Positions 46,866 through 61,399 are shown, numbered from the stretch's first letter. The stretch: 64,000 bases of DNA from Leuctra nigra (GCA_934045905.1 OW203762.1:50431411-50495410); one strand, 5' to 3'. Notes: generated by a model from the letters alone, not told the origin. Made by a program: numbers and translations.

Positions 46866-47243
46866 ATGGGTGTAGCGTTTCAAGCTAGATCATCTAAGGG
46901 TTGTGCTATTCGACAAGGGCAAACTGAGGAGTTAAAGGACTGGATATCAAAATTTCGCTGCAAGAAATTTGCCATGAAAAGGAGTCGTACTAAGGACCTC
47001 CGAGTAGAGGCAGTACTGCAGTTCGCTTTATCAAGAGCCGAGACCGAGTTGAAGACGAAACAACATCAGCGCTACAAACGATGGCAGTTATTGAAGATGC
47101 AGCTTAATATCAGTGACCATAGGGATAGTTTCAGTTCAACCACAGAACAAATGCAGTGGGACAAATCGACATGTGAAGATTTAAGCAGTTTAAACAATTT
47201 TATGGCAATGTTAAGCGAAGTGAAGACCCATTTGCATCGATGA
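46866..47243 (+). CDS. Hypothetical small basic protein, 125 aa
   Basis: ATG at 46866 in ATCATTATGGG context, TGA at 47241-47243. The product is helical and rich in Lys, Arg and Gln (FAMKRSRTKDLRVEAVLQFALSR is part of it) with no signal peptide or membrane segment. Composition is more coding-like than the flanks, and the ORF lies about 270 bp downstream of the TATA promoter. I do not recognise a family. No clear splice sites extend it. Confidence 0.3.
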   Translation: MGVAFQARSSKGCAIRQGQTEELKDWISKFRCKKFAMKRSRTKDLRVEAVLQFALSRAETELKTKQHQRYKRWQLLKMQLNISDHRDSFSSTTEQMQWDKSTCEDLSSLNNFMAMLSEVKTHLHR

Positions 47244-50200
47244 TGACGAGGTTATGTAAAACAAATTTGTTATTCTGTGATATTATAAAGTATTTTTTCA
47301 TTTGCAGTCTCTCGATTTGAGAAAGCAAATCACCATGTACACATCTCATTGGAAGTCGACCCGGAGATCAGCAAGTCCCCATCTTACTAGTGGGTGAGCT
47401 GGCTGTGGAGGGTGATGATCAGATTGGTTTGTAAGACTATTAGCTAGTTAGGTTCTCAGGTATAACCAGTAGATTTGTAAGCCAATATGTTTTTTCATAG
47501 GTAGTTCTGTGAAATTTTGAGTTTTGATTCATATTGAATCTGCTTTAGAAGCCATTATGTCAAGGCCTTCATAAGGAAAGATGTTGATTACTTAATCATT
47601 TTAGATAACGTTCAAGTTATATTCATTAAATTTCATATTTGGTAGTATTATTATTTAGGTTTGAGATACTTGTGTGTACTACTTGTTGGGGTGGGGTTGG
47701 GGACAATGGCAAAGTGTTGTTTTAGTTCTGACCAGGAGGTTGATCTGCCCCGACGGTGTCTGGTGTTCAAGCTCATCAACTGTAGAGCTCGTGCCATTTG
47801 CTGTGTGGACCATATGACCAGCGTTCAATGTACGGTAACAGATCCAGGTTTGGTTAAGTGGTAGTTGTTCATGAATAACTTTCGATATGATAGTAATATT
47901 ATTTTGATAGTTGGCAAGTACTACTGCCTCTTATCCTTACTCCAATAATAGTTCATGTGGTAAGCATTTGTTATAAATGTTTAAACAAAAAAATAAACTT
48001 GCTCAATTAATTACCACAATTATATTTGTTATTCATTGAGGCATTGCAAAATGTCTTGTGTATCACCAACATGCCTTGTATCCCATGATTCTAAGTAATA
48101 CACTGCAAAACGAGTTGACAACTGCGAAGCTGCTGATCTGGAGAGTTCAATCTGCAAAGCTGTGGCCTGCTGGAGACTGCCTGTGCGACTTGCTGCCTGC
48201 ATTGTGCTACGAGTCTGCCTTCCACCTTACCTGCGAGATTCTACCAGAATACGTCTTAAAACGGAGTCTGTGCCTAAGTCGTTACAGGAAGTACTACTGC
48301 TTCGATCGCAGCGATCTTATTTATTTTTTATTAATCATGAAACTTATTATCCTATGTAGAATCTGCCAAACGAACAAACCTCGAAATGACTGGTTGATCA
48401 GGATGTGGATATCTTTTCTCAGGTTGCCACCCGGTTTTGTTACACGGCACCTTTCCCTCGAAACTGCTGACGCAATGCCCATGACTCGATAATTATTCCG
48501 GAGTTATCTACATACAGAGGTGGTGATAAGAAACTGCATTCGAAGAAGCCGACTCATTACACATTAACATAAGGAAAGGTATAAAAAGAACAAAAACGGG
48601 ATTTCTATACCGCAGATGTATATTTTAGTTCCAAGAACCCTTGAGCGTGCTACTACATTCGAAAGGTAAACGCTACAACCAACTTGAGTAGGTAGGAGGC
48701 TGGATGGATGTGTTATTTGTACTCGACAGATGAACTCGCCTATGCCGATCTCGTGCAGAGTCCAATACGTAGCACTGGCGGCTCCTAGTCTCCGTCCCTT
48801 GGCAAAAGCTGCTGGTTCCGAGCTAGTATTCAGACGAGTCCGACTGGTTTGGCATCAAATATTTTTCTATTATATTTTCAATGGCATTCCTGCTGTGTTA
48901 GGGTAGGGGACTAATTGTTTCTTGACAGATAAAATTCGGCAACTATGGACGTGCTGCAAGTTGGTTTACATACAATTTCGGCAGATACTCGTAATCATTT
49001 CCGGTATACTACAGAAAGGCTGTAATCGTGACACTCAAAAGGCTGCCCTACAAATGCCGTTCGTTAACGTCTGAATACACCGTAACTACTAAGCAGAAAG
49101 GAAGGTAACGCCACATGCGCAAACGTATTCCTGCATATCCACCCACTCGATGTAAGTAATATGCCGTGTAGTATTATTAGTGCTGAGGGTAGGATCAATG
49201 TTGACTTCGTGATTGACAGTTACACCAAGCAGCACCTTGGGAGGCGTATCCAGGGTTCCTTTAATCGCAGAACGGAAACTCGGACCACAGAAACCGCAGA
49301 GTGGGTCAAAATGCAAAGCGATCACCACCGAACTACGTCTGGTACATTTTTACAATACATCTACATTTGCAATTATGGATGAAGTGTGTGGATATGTTTA
49401 ATGGCTGCTTAACAGATCGCGTTTGAAAGGGATCGAATCCTTGACCAGAAAGTTTCCCCGAGGTCAGCTGTGGTCTGCTCCTGATGGTTTTGACCTCTGA
49501 CATACCACTGAAAGACTGACTGCTTCAATTGTACATTTAGAGTTTGGCGAAGAATAGTCGGCACTGTGAGGTGGTACCCGGTATTTTATTATTACATATT
49601 ATGCTAACATTTTAGTACAATAACTCTTGACTATTATAACTAGATATTCCTGATGAGTGATGGCTGGTCAAGTAGAAGTGGCAGCATCTTTAATCAATCA
49701 TTACTGTCATCCTATTTGACAGGAAGTAATTTAGAGCAGACTTGGAGGATTCAGAGTGCAAAATGTTCTGGTAGTGCTGGGAATATTGTTTGCTTAGGTG
49801 AAATTTCCTTCAAAATGAAGACGGGCCAATTCAATCGACTCCGTTCTCCAGCTACTTCTGAGCAGAGCACAAATATTTTCTTTGACATCACAGATAAGTG
49901 AATGATTCGCGACTGCGTCACTCAAGTGAGCTTGTGCATGCCTCATTTAAAACTTGTGCATGCCTCATTTAAAACTCGTACATAATAATTAAACTTAATT
50001 CTATGAAGTAAACCATAATAAATTCATTATTTTAAGATTTCCACTATACATAATCTTAATTCTTAATCATACATTTTCAAAGATAAACTTTTCATTGTTT
50101 TTTCTTTTTTACAAATATTTGATCCATTTTCTATCTTTAAACTAACTTTTGAAGTATTAAATGCTGATAGCAGGTAAGTGATCCTACTAAGTAGTTGTTA

Positions 50201-53200
50201 GATCCAGGGGATAAGGCAGAATATTCTGAAGATCAATAAGATCGGAGGTGTCCCAGCCCACACTGACATGCTTATTCATGGACTTGACCAAGGAAAAAGA
50301 ATGAAGGAAGAATGAAGGTATTGATTGGAAGTAAACGCATACGCAACATTCTATCTGGAGGATAACGAGTATCATTTGCAGGTATTTGCATAAGTGGAGT
50401 CGATCCCTAGTGAATTGCTCTAATTTTGCTGAACATTTTTCCTCAGGCTGAACAAAGTTAGATTTGATGGACAAAATACTTATGAGATGCTAGCCAGTTC
50501 TTGGATAAGTGCAAACATGAGCATTGAGCAGTGATATTATAATGGATCTACAAAAGCAGATTGCAATGGAAAGTATTAAGCTGAAGTTTCAAATATCAAT
50601 ATGAATGATATTGTATATTATTAAGGGGCGAAGATGCTCGAGAGGACGGCCAATTTTGAGATTCCAATTATTGCGGAACGTAGTAATATTATGTGTTCAT
50701 GCATAATTGACTTGTGACATATTAAGGATTTGTATGCTGGGAGCAACGGTTAAAAAGTATTGGACTTTCATCTTCAGATGTTCCGAGCTGCACGATTTAT
50801 AATTTTATATAATCAATTTATTTGTCTACTTCTCTTTATAAACCCAATTTCTAGCTTCTCTTTGAGAATTGGATTTTAAACAACTCGATCTTGGCTTATA
50901 CATGCTGCCAATGAATGGGAGAACTGAACACAATGAGAAATAATACCTTCTAATGACTTGTGATGTGGAATGAGATTCATATTCACAAACAAAAATAACT
51001 ACCCAAATCACTGCCAGTGATTAAACGCACAATGCACACTACATATATTTAAAATATTTCTAGCCGCATGCTGTAAAGGACAAGCATTTCCGAGGTATGC
51101 ACAAATATCAACAAATTTGATCTCTTTTCAGTAGTACCTAAATCTTGGTTTCTCTTGGTAGTACCCATTTCCAGTGTTGCATTTTGAAAGATATTTTAAA
51201 AATATTTTCACTTATAACTTTTTCCACTTAGAATTTCTTTGATTCTTTGCTCTTCAGCTTATTTTTCTAATTTTTAATTTTATCGTCATTAACTCTTTTT
51301 CAGATTACACACCTTTTAGAGTATAAAATTACTGCATATTGCAAGATAAAGGATGTTCTTTAATACTTTTTGACTTATGAGATATCCATCGCCTCCAGAA
51401 AGTCATCAAGAGGCATTTTTAATTTTCTATTCCTACATTATTTTATTATGATATTCCTAAACTCGGTACCAGAGATAAGGTAGGCTCATCTCCATCTTCA
51501 AGAACACTATTTTCATATTACTTAATCATTGACTTACAATTAACATATTTGTGGTTGGTTTAAATTTAAAGACGTAAACAAAATAGATAATATATAGTTG
51601 CATCTAGCTGAATTGTGAATTTGGATGTCCACAGTTGTATCAATGGGTGTCAAATCTTATATGTGTGCTTAATTGGCTCTCTATAGAACTAACTTTTAAT
51701 AGCACTCGTGGATGATTTCATGTTTCTTAAGCAACCCCTAATTTTAATTATTTGCATTGATTTCATTGTACCTGGACTTGGACTGCTATTGTGTGTATGT
51801 TTAATAAGATGCTTGTATTCCATTGTGTATATTTGCAGACACTTAAGCTTTGATTGCTATACATAACACAAGATCTAGCACTACTCATGAGGATACTGTT
51901 GCTTGGTTCTGTCTGTTGCAAGTGACTTCAAAAGAAATTCAAGCAGATGTACTGGAGAAATACTCGCGCTTTTTGTGCATGGTCGGTTGACCGGCTAAAG
52001 ATCAATGTTGGCTTGGGAATTTTGAACTGTAGCATTCCTTGGTTGTGTATGAATCGAAGGAAGTGGTCTCTTGCAGATGTGTGGTCTAATGCGCTTCAAG
52101 TAAACGTGAGGTTGACTCCTAACTGGATTGGTATGTTCATGACATATGTTGAAATAGATAGAATTTCTGGTAGTTAATAATGTGCTCGGAGCAGTTTGAT
52201 TAGTACACATTTGCTGCATGGGGTTTGCGAAAGAGTTCAATTTCAGATGAAAGAAGCAAAAGGTACAGGAATTTATACACACTTCCCGGTTTAATCGCGG
52301 CAATACTGAAGCGGATCAAGGAACATTAATATGAAGAGGGAGAAGGAAAGATCAAATGAAGGAGACAATCGGGTTTGGCAAAAGCTGGAGGAGGTTTTTT
52401 TCAGGTGGAGCAGAGAACCACTTTAACATGAAAAGAAACAGTCCGAGCCAAGAAGCAAAGTTGATACCCACGGAATCTCTATTAGTACGTAATCTATGTA
52501 ATAACCGGAGAGAATTTGAACAGATGACTCGGCTTTTATGAGGGATGTCGCGACGTGAAGCAGATTAGATCCCCACTGCAAGTAGGTAAGGAATTAATGA
52601 AGAGGGTGGCTTGATTATATATTTAGGTTCACACCAAGGGAGCTATCGATACTAGAGCAGAGGATTTGTATGGAGAACTACCAAGGATACTTGTCGACTT
52701 ACACAAGTGTGAAGAAAACATGACTGGGACAAATTCAGGTCGGCTCGGCGTGACATTTTCCAAAATCGTAGCGAGGCTAAACTTCTGTACGTGAGATGAG
52801 ACATTGGGCAAGCAGCTGATGGAACTTTTATGAACCAATTGCTAGTACGAGAGGAGTTGCACTTTATGCTGATCACAATTATAGAATATTTCTGGAAATG
52901 TGGAGATCTCTAGCATTTGAACTCCAAACAAATCAACTTTGAGAGGTGAGCAAAAAAGAATGTTTCATTATATTTCACCACAGCTAGGAATGTCAGCAAC
53001 AAGACTCCTACATAACCAATTGCATCTTTTCAGGAATTGAAAATATCTTGCATCTATCGGAGAACCATGAATACAAGAAGGGAGGTTCACTAAAACATAA
53101 CTAGTCTCCTTAAATCACACAGTCCAATTTATAATTGGGAGTTCATCGAATCGGACCACAGCACCCAATTGGAGAAGAGCATTGGAAAGCTTTCTGGAGG

Positions 53201-53330
53201 GGAGAAATGTTGCAGGATATATGTAAACGAAGGTCGAGCTCAAAATATTCCTGGCATCCGGTTGGACCGCAGACAAGAATGATGTACTTTCAGCTTCACA
53301 TTCCAGGCGAGCATTAACTTTCACCAACAA
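47244..53330. other. Six kb of unique-looking DNA, no gene recognised
   Basis: Short open frames only, none with a domain. Base composition is less AT-rich than the intergenic DNA at 15-18 kb, and GCAG acceptor-like sites are frequent. It could be part of a long non-coding transcript from the 46.57 kb promoter or decayed repeat. The array-type sequence starts gradually near 53.3 kb. Confidence 0.4.
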
Positions 53331-53339
53331 ATCATTTCA

Positions 53340-56030
53340 GGCAAAGGACCAAACTTAACCAAACAAATAAACTATGTAAAACTTAAAATCTCTCCGGGCA
53401 ATGAAACTACCTAAATTCCAGGAAAGAAAATGAACTGAGCGTCAAATCATTCCGGGCCAAGAAACCAAGAATGAGGCAAGCAATTGAACTTCGAGCCACA
53501 TATCGTTTCAAGCTAATAACTATATTCTAGCAAGAAAATCAACTTTAAACATCAAATAATTCCAGGCAAAGATTCCAGGAGGCAAGCAAATGAACTTCGA
53601 GCTTCAAATCATTTCAGGAAAGAAACTAGATTCCAGCAAGAAAATTAACTTGAAATCATTCCAGGCAAATATACCAGGCAATCAAATGTTCTACGAGCAT
53701 CAAATAATTCCAGGCATAGACCAGATTCCAGCAAGCAATTAACTTCGAGCTACAAATCGTTGTAGGCAAAGATATTGGATACCAGGCAAGCAAATGAACA
53801 ACGAGCATCATTCCAGCAAGCAAACGAACTTCGAGTTACAAATCGTTCCAGGCATAGATACCAGATTACAGCAAGCAATTGAACTTCTAGCTACAATCGT
53901 TGCAGGTAAAGATATCGGGCAAGCTAATGAACATCGAGCTTGAAATCATTCCAGGTGTACGATACCAGATTCCAGTAAGTAAGGAGATTTACTTTAAACA
54001 ACAAACCATTCCAGGCAGAGATACCAGGCAAGAAAATGAACGAGCATCATTCCAGCAAGCAAACGAACTTTGAGTTACAAATCCTTCCAGGCATAGATAC
54101 CAGATTCCAGCAAGCAATTGAACTTCGAGCATCATTCCAGCAAGAAACTGAACTTCGAGCTACAAATCGTTGCAGGCAAAGATACCAGATACCAGGCAAG
54201 CAAACTTCGAGCATCAAATCATTTCAGGCAAAGAAACCAGATTTCAGCAAGCAATTAAACAACGAGCATCATTCCAGCAAGAAACTGAACTTCGAGCTAC
54301 AAATCGTTGCAGGCAAAGATACCAGATACCAGGCAAGCAAACTTCGAGCATCAAATCATTTCAGGCAAAGAAACCAGATTTCAGCAAGCAAATAAACAAC
54401 GAGCATCATTCCAGCAAGAAACTGAACTTCGAGCTACAAATCGTTGCAGGCAAAGATACCAGATACCAGGCAAGCAAACTTCGAGCATCAAATCGTTTCA
54501 GGCAAAGAAACCAGATTCCAGGCAAGCAAACGATCAACAAGCATCATTCCAGGCAGCAAATTAACTTCGAGTTACAAATCGTTCCAGGTAAAGATATCGG
54601 GCAAGCTAATGAACATCGAGCATGAAATCATTCCAGGTGTAAGATACCAAATTCCAGTAAGTAAGAAGATTAACTTTAAACAACAAACCATTCCAGGCAG
54701 AGATACCAGATACCAGGCAAGAAAATGAACAACGAGCATCATTCCAGCAAGCAAACAAACTTCGAGTTACAAATTGTTTCAGGCAAAGAAACCAGATTCC
54801 AGCAAGCAATTGAACTTCGAGCATCATTCAAGCAAGAAACTGGACTTCGAGCTACAAATCGTTCCAGGTAAAGATATCGGGCAAGCTAATGAACATCAAG
54901 CATGAAATCATTCCAGGCGTATAACAGATTCAAGTAAGTAAGGAGATTAACTTTAAACAACAAACCGTTCCAGGCAGAGATACCAGGCAAGCAAATGAAC
55001 TACGAGCTCTAATCGTTCCAGGCAGAGCTACCAGGCAAGCAGATGAACTACGAGCACCAAATCGTTCCAGGCAGAGTTACCAGATACGAGGAAAGCAGAT
55101 GAATTACGAGCATCTAATCGTTCCAGGCAGAGATACCAGATACCAGGCAAGATGATGAACTACGAGCATCAAATCGTTCCAGGCAGAGGTACCAGATACC
55201 AGGCAAGATAATGAACTACGAGCATCAAATCGTTCCAGGCAGAGGTACCAGATACCAGGCAAGATAATGAACTACGAGCATCAAATCGTTCCAGGCAGAG
55301 GTACCAGATACCAGGCAAGAAAATGAACTACGAGTATCAAATCTTTCCAGTCAGAGATACCAGATACCAGGAAAGCAAATAAATTTGGAGCATCTAATCG
55401 TTCCAGGCAAAGATATCAGGAAAGCTAATGAACATCGAGCATGAAGTCATTCCAGGCGTACAATACCAGACAGATTCCAGTAAGTAAGGAAATTATTTTT
55501 AATCAGCAAATCGTTCCAGGCAGAGATACCAGTCAAGAAAATGAACTTCAAGCTTCAAATCATTCCAGGCAAGGATATCAGATTCCAGCAAGGAAATGAA
55601 CTATGAGCATCAAATTATTCCCGGCATACCTAGATACCAGATTCCAGCAAGCATGAACTTCGAGCATCAAATCATTCCAGGCAAAAATATCAGATATCGG
55701 CAAGCAAATGAATTACAAGCATCATTCGAGCAAGCAAATGAGCATCGGCTACATATCGTTCCAGGAAAAGATACCAGGCAAGCTAATGAACATCATCGAG
55801 CATGAAATCATTCCAGGCGTAAATACCAGATTTCGGTAGGTAAGCAAATTAACTACAAATCGTTCCAGGCAGAGATATCAGATTCCGGCAAGCAAATGAA
55901 CTTCGAGCTACCATTCTAGGCAAAGATACCAGTTGGCAATTACCAGGCAAGCACTTGACATAGGAACATGATCTTCCAGGCAAGCGAATGGATGTACAGA
56001 TGCAAGGAACTGGCAAAAGCAAATTTACCT
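53340..56030. repeat. Array A: degenerate tandem repeat, 2.7 kb
   Basis: Subunits of roughly 35-60 bp built from AACTTCGAGCATCAAATC, ATTCCAGGCAAAGATACC and CAGGCAAGCAAATGAAC in varying order. Identity is low at the left edge and highest around 54.0-55.4 kb. Any frame reads open for long stretches because stop codons are rare in the unit, which explains the predicted Gln/Arg-rich proteins; these are not called genes. Confidence 0.9.
54170..54580. repeat. 137-bp higher-order repeat inside array A, three copies
   Basis: The landmark TTGCAGGCAAAGATACCAGA recurs at 54170, 54307 and 54444, exactly 137 bp apart and nearly identical. 137 is not a multiple of three, so the three copies are read in three different frames, each open. 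Confidence 0.88.
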
Positions 56031-56039
56031 TTTTCATTT

Positions 56040-58260
56040 CTTGGAGAACAACAGTTAAAAGCACTGGCTTCTGCGCAGTAGATGTACTTCGTCCAGGTAC
56101 TAATTTACATTATGCCAATTAACATTTGTGTACTTCTTCTTTGCAGTGTAGCTTTCAACAATTATGCAGGCATAGTTAGTATATTAATATGGGACTTTTT
56201 ATAGGTTTCTTCTGGTAAATTATTGACTTAAATCAATGCCACATATAAGATTCACAATGATGGACACACTTCTGAAGACAGATTTTGACTGCAGACTTAT
56301 CCAGGATGTTTTAGTTAGTCGAGTGAAAATCTATGGAGGAAGAGGACCAAACTTAACATTGTAGCATAGAATTGCAGATGTGCCATGGTTTTGGATGATG
56401 AGTATGTTATTACTTGTTAGGTACTGAAGTTTCTATTACTACCGGACTACCTTACCTACTCCTAAGACACATCTTCAATTTTTTTCTTGTTTTACAGGTT
56501 CTTGTCATGATGTGCACATACGATAACAAAAATGGACATTGCAAGATTTTTCATTGCAGAAATATTATTCAATCGGAGACACATAACGTTTTCTCATTAC
56601 AGATATCAAGTACCTAGGACTGAACGAATGATGTACCTATACTTTAAGTTCATTATATGAGTGGCTAAAAACGATCTCCAGATTTAAAGAGAGAGTTGTA
56701 GGAATGACTTCGTAGTTTGTAGTAACTTCTTTGCATCGTAATATGTATTTCTATTAATTTCTTGTATTTTCACTTTTAATTCAAATTTCATTTGCATCAC
56801 TTTCATTGTAAAGTAGGTACTACTTTCAGATTCCTTCATCAAATTATTTTTTTAATATGTACCTCTTTTGAGATTTTATCACAAATATTTATACTATTTT
56901 ATTTTAGCATGAAGTCACATCCTGAAAAAGGCTTTGAATTTTTTATCTTTAAAAGTTGGTTTCTATGCTTACTAATATAATTAATGAGTTTGTATCTACA
57001 ATGATGTAACTGTTTTAACTTGACATGTGAGTGCAAAACGATCAAAATTGCATGGTTCTTAAATATCACTTGCAGGTAATTGCCTCACGTTTCAAAAGTC
57101 ATTGGAGTGCTCATGGGAATAATTGTTCAGCTGTAATTTGCTTTTGTAGATGCACCATTTTCTTGAGCAAGCAAGACTCATACCTATTAATGTTGGCATT
57201 TTTTACCTTGGCTGAACTTCATCTATATGCTATTTGTCTTTTGTAAAGTGTTTACAGATAATTGTGGCACATTTGGCTCTGCATTTGGATGTGATCTTGA
57301 TTTTTAAACTACTGTATAGAATGGAAAACTGTATAGAATGTAATATTGGATGGAAAACTCGAAAGATTGTTCTTGTTTGCTTGGTTCTGTTGCAAATGGA
57401 CTTCTAGAAGTATTTTGTAAATTTGTGTGCGTTCTTATTGTTTAAAATCTACTATTTTGTATGTGCAGCATCTTTCTTCACGTACCTAACAGTGTAAGAA
57501 CAGCAAGTGTATTGCATAATTAATTACTATATATGGTCGCTACTAAATCACTCGATTGGATGTGGAGCTTATTAACTGAACATGTATTTGGATTGGATAG
57601 CCATGCTAATTACTTTCACTTGGTTAATGGTTATAGTAGATGTTAATTCTGGAAACTGCTGTTTCACAAAGAATGTTTGTTGCACATGGCCGCACGATGT
57701 GTTTGTAGTTCTAATTGCAGACGAAGGAGACAAGGAGTGCCCTTTCAAGAAGCATGTTCACATTATTCAAGGGACTGATGGATTGGCATAACTAGAGGAA
57801 AGCAACAATAAGAAAATTCTCCTATCATCGCAGATGCAAAAGATGAGGCAATTCAAACTTCTGGGTGAAGGAGAGGATTATTTTGCAGGCAAACCAAAGG
57901 CGACTCTTGAACAGAAAAGACATCAGTATCAAAGCTTATAATCAAAATATGCCAATGAATACAGAACCGAGATCTAAGTTACCCAACAAAACTAGACAAC
58001 TCGACCCCAACTCCACTACATAAGGTAAGGAATTAATTCATTAATGGAAAACTCTGCCAAAATATTTCAAGGTTGATCACTCGGGACACAAGGTGGGAAC
58101 AACAAAGTAAAAAATGATGTGGAACTTAATGACCCTGTCCAGGAACAAACAATCAAATCCAGTGGAGAATTGCACTTCTGTTTATATCATCCATCTTGAT
58201 GTCGGGGTAGAGAAAAACTACAGGTCAGCTACACTAAATCAGTCCACAGAATCCTCGATA
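56040..58260. other. Spacer between arrays A and B, no gene recognised
   Basis: AT-rich, short frames only. The text TTGCTTGGTTCTGT followed by TTGCAA and ACTTC occurs here (about 57380) and also near 51.9 kb, hinting at an older, larger duplication. Confidence 0.4.
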
Positions 58261-58269
58261 TCACATCGA

Positions 58270-61200
58270 CACATCAAACATCGCAACAAACGTCGACAGA
58301 CCCACTTGTGGCAGAGGGCGAGATCCCAGGCAAGCAACTACGAGCTTATGAGATTCCAGGAAAACAACGAAGAGCTTCAATCCATTCATGGCAGAGTGCA
58401 AGAGAACTTCGAGATTCAATACATTTCTGGCAGTGGGCGAGATTCCAGGCAAGCAACTTTGAGCTTCAATCCGTTCCTGACAAGTGCAAGAGAACTTCGT
58501 GCTTCAAATCATTCCTGGAAGAGGGTGAGAAACTTGGAGCTTCAATCCATTCAAGGTAGAGGGCAAGAGAACTTCGTGCTTCAACCCATTCATGGCAGAG
58601 AGAGAGAGAGAGAGAGAGAGAACTTCAACCCATTCATGACAAAAGGCGAGAGAACTTTGTGCTTCAACCCATTCCAGGCAGAGGGAATGGCATAACTTCG
58701 AGATGCAATCCATGTGGGCGAGATTCCAGGCAAGCAACTTTAAGCTTCAATACATTCCTGACAGAGGGCAAGAGAACATGGAGCTTCAAATCATTCCTGG
58801 CAGAGGGCAAGAGAGCTTTGAGCTTCAATCCATTCAAGGCTGAGGGTGAGGGAACTTTAAGCTACAATCCATTCCCGGCAGAAGGCAAGAGAACATCCAG
58901 CTTCAAGTCATTCATGGCAGAAAGCGAGAGAACTTTGAGCTTCAATCCATTCCTGGCAGAGGGTAAGAGTACTTTGAGCTTCAACCTATTCATGGCAGAG
59001 GGCGAGAGATCTTCGAGCCTCAACCCATTCCATGCAGAGGGCGAGAGAACTTTGAGCTTCAACCCATTCCAGGCAGAGGGTAAGAGTACTTCGAGCTTCA
59101 TTCCATTCGTGGCAGAGGGCGAGAGAACGTCAAGCTTCATTCCATTCGTGGCAGAGGGCGAGAGAACTTCGAGCATCATTCCATTCATGGTAAAGGGCGA
59201 GAGAACTTCGAGCTTCAACCCATTCCAGACAGAAGGTGAGAGAACTTCGAGCTTCAACCCATTCCAGGCAGAGGGTGAGAGAACTTCAAGCTTCAATCCA
59301 TTCATGGCAGAGGGCTTCATTCCACTCCTGTCAGAAAGCAAGAGACTTCTAGCATCAATCCATTCATGGCAGAGGGCAAGAGTACTTCGAGGTTCAACCC
59401 ATTCCTGGCAGAGGGCGAGAGAATTTCGAGCTACAACCCATTCATGGCAGAGAGCGAGAGAACTTCGAGCTACAACCCATTCCAGGCAGAGGGTAAGAGT
59501 ACTTCGAGCTTCATTCCATTCGTGGCAGAGGGCGAGAGAACGTCAAGCTTCATTCCATTCGTGGCAGAGGGCGAGAGAACTTCGAGCATCAATCATTTCA
59601 CTCCTGGCAGAGGGCGAGAGAACATCAAGCTTCATTCCATTCATGGCAGAGGGCGAGAGAACATCGAGCTTCATTCCATTCCTGGCAGAGGGCGAGAGAA
59701 CTTCGAGCTTCATTCCATTCCTGGCAGAGGGCGAGAACTTCGAGCTTCATTCCATTCCTGGCAGAGGGCGAGAGAACTTCGAGCTTCATTCCATTCCTGG
59801 CAGAGGGCGAGAGAACTTCGAGAATCATTCCATTCATGGTAAAGGGCGAGAGAACTTCGAGCTTCAACCCATTCCAGACAGAAAGTGAGAGAACTTCGAG
59901 CTTCAACCCATTCCAGGCAGAGGGTGAGAGAACTTTAAGCTTCATTCCATTCATGGCAGAGGGCATCATTCCACTCCTGTCAGAGGGCAAGAGACTTCTA
60001 GCATCAATCCATTCATGGCAGAGGGCAAGAGTACTTCGAGGTTCAACCCATTCCTGGCAGAGGGCGAGAGAATTTCGAGCTACAACCCATTCATGGCAGA
60101 GAGCGAGAGAACTTCGAGCTTCATTCCATTCCTGGCAGAGGACGAAGAACTTCGAGCTTCATTCCATTCGTGACGAGGGCGAGAGAACTTCAAGCATCAT
60201 TCCATTCCTGGCCGTGGGGGCGAGAGAACTTCAAGCTTCATTCCATTCCTGGCAGAGGGCGAGAGAACTTCGAGCTTCATTCCATTCCTGGCAGAGGGCG
60301 AGAGAACTTCGAGCTTCATTCCATTCCTGGCAGAGGGCGAGAGAACATCGAGCTTCATTCCATTCCTGGCAGAGGGCGAGAGAACTTCGAGCTTCATTCC
60401 TGGCAGAGGGTGAGAGAACTTCGAGCTTCATTCCATTCCTGGCAGAGGGCGAGAGAACTTTGAGCTTCATTCCATTCCTGGCAGAGGGCGAGAGAACTTC
60501 GAGCTTCATTCCATTCCTGGCAGAGGGCGAGAGAACTTCGAGCTTCATTCCATTCATGGCAGAGGGCGAGAGAACTTCTAGCTTCATTCCATTCCTGGCA
60601 GAGGGCGAGAGAACTTCGAGCTTCATTCCATTCGTGGCAGAGGGCGAGAGACCTTCGAGCTTCATTCCATTCATGGCAGAGAGCGAGAGAACTTCGAGCT
60701 TCATTCCATTCGTGGCAGAGAGCGAGAGAACTTAAAGCTTCAACCCATATGTGGCAGAGGGAGAAAGAACTTCGAACTTCAACCCATTCGTGGCAGAGGG
60801 TGAAAGAACTTAGAGCTTCAACCCATTCGTGGTAGAGGGCGAGAGAACTTCGAGCTTCAATCCATTCCAGGAAGAAGGCAAGAGAACTTTGAGCTTCAAT
60901 CCATTCCAGGAAGAGGGCGAGAGAACTTCGAGCTTCAATCCATTCCAGGAAGAGGGCGAGAGAACTTCAAGCTTCAATCCATTCCAGGAAGAGGGCGAGA
61001 GAACTTCAAGCTTCAATCCATTCCAGGAAGAGGGCGAGAGAACTTCGAGCTTCAATCCATTCCAGGAAGAGGGTGAGAGAACTTCGAGCTTCAATCCATT
61101 CCAGGAAGAGGGCGAGAGAACTTCGAGCTTCAACCCATTCCAGGGCTTCATTCCATCCCAAGCAGAGGGCAAGAGAACTTCGAGCTTCAATCCATTCCAG

Positions 61201-61390
61201 GAAGAGGGCGAGAGAACTTTAAACTTCAACCCACTCCAGGCAGAGGGCAAGATTCGAGCTTCATTTCATTCATGGCAGAGGCTGATAGAACTTCGAGCTT
61301 CAACCTATTCCAGCAAGGTCTAAATAACTTCAAGCTTCAACCCATTTCAGGCAGAGGGCGAGAACTTCGGGCGTAAACCCTTTTCTGTAG
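58270..61390. repeat. Array B: 39-bp tandem repeat, about 3.1 kb
   Basis: The unit is TTCGAGCTTCATTCCATTCC plus TGGCAGAGGGCGAGAGAAC, with variants CAACCCATTC and CCAGGAAGAGG; roughly 70-80 copies. The 39-bp period is a multiple of three, so 13-residue repeats appear on both strands (plus SFIPFLAEGERTS; minus MKLEVLSPSARNG). Occasional short units switch the frame. The array is most uniform at 60.2-60.7 and 60.85-61.15 kb. A (GA)n run of about 22 nt lies at 58600-58621. Confidence 0.95.
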
Positions 61391-61399
61391 AGAGCTAGA

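Noticed and set aside
58659..59888. 409-codon repeat protein in array B
   Set aside because: Open frames exist on both strands and in several frames because the 39-bp unit lacks stops; no promoter, splice or non-repeat coding part supports a gene.
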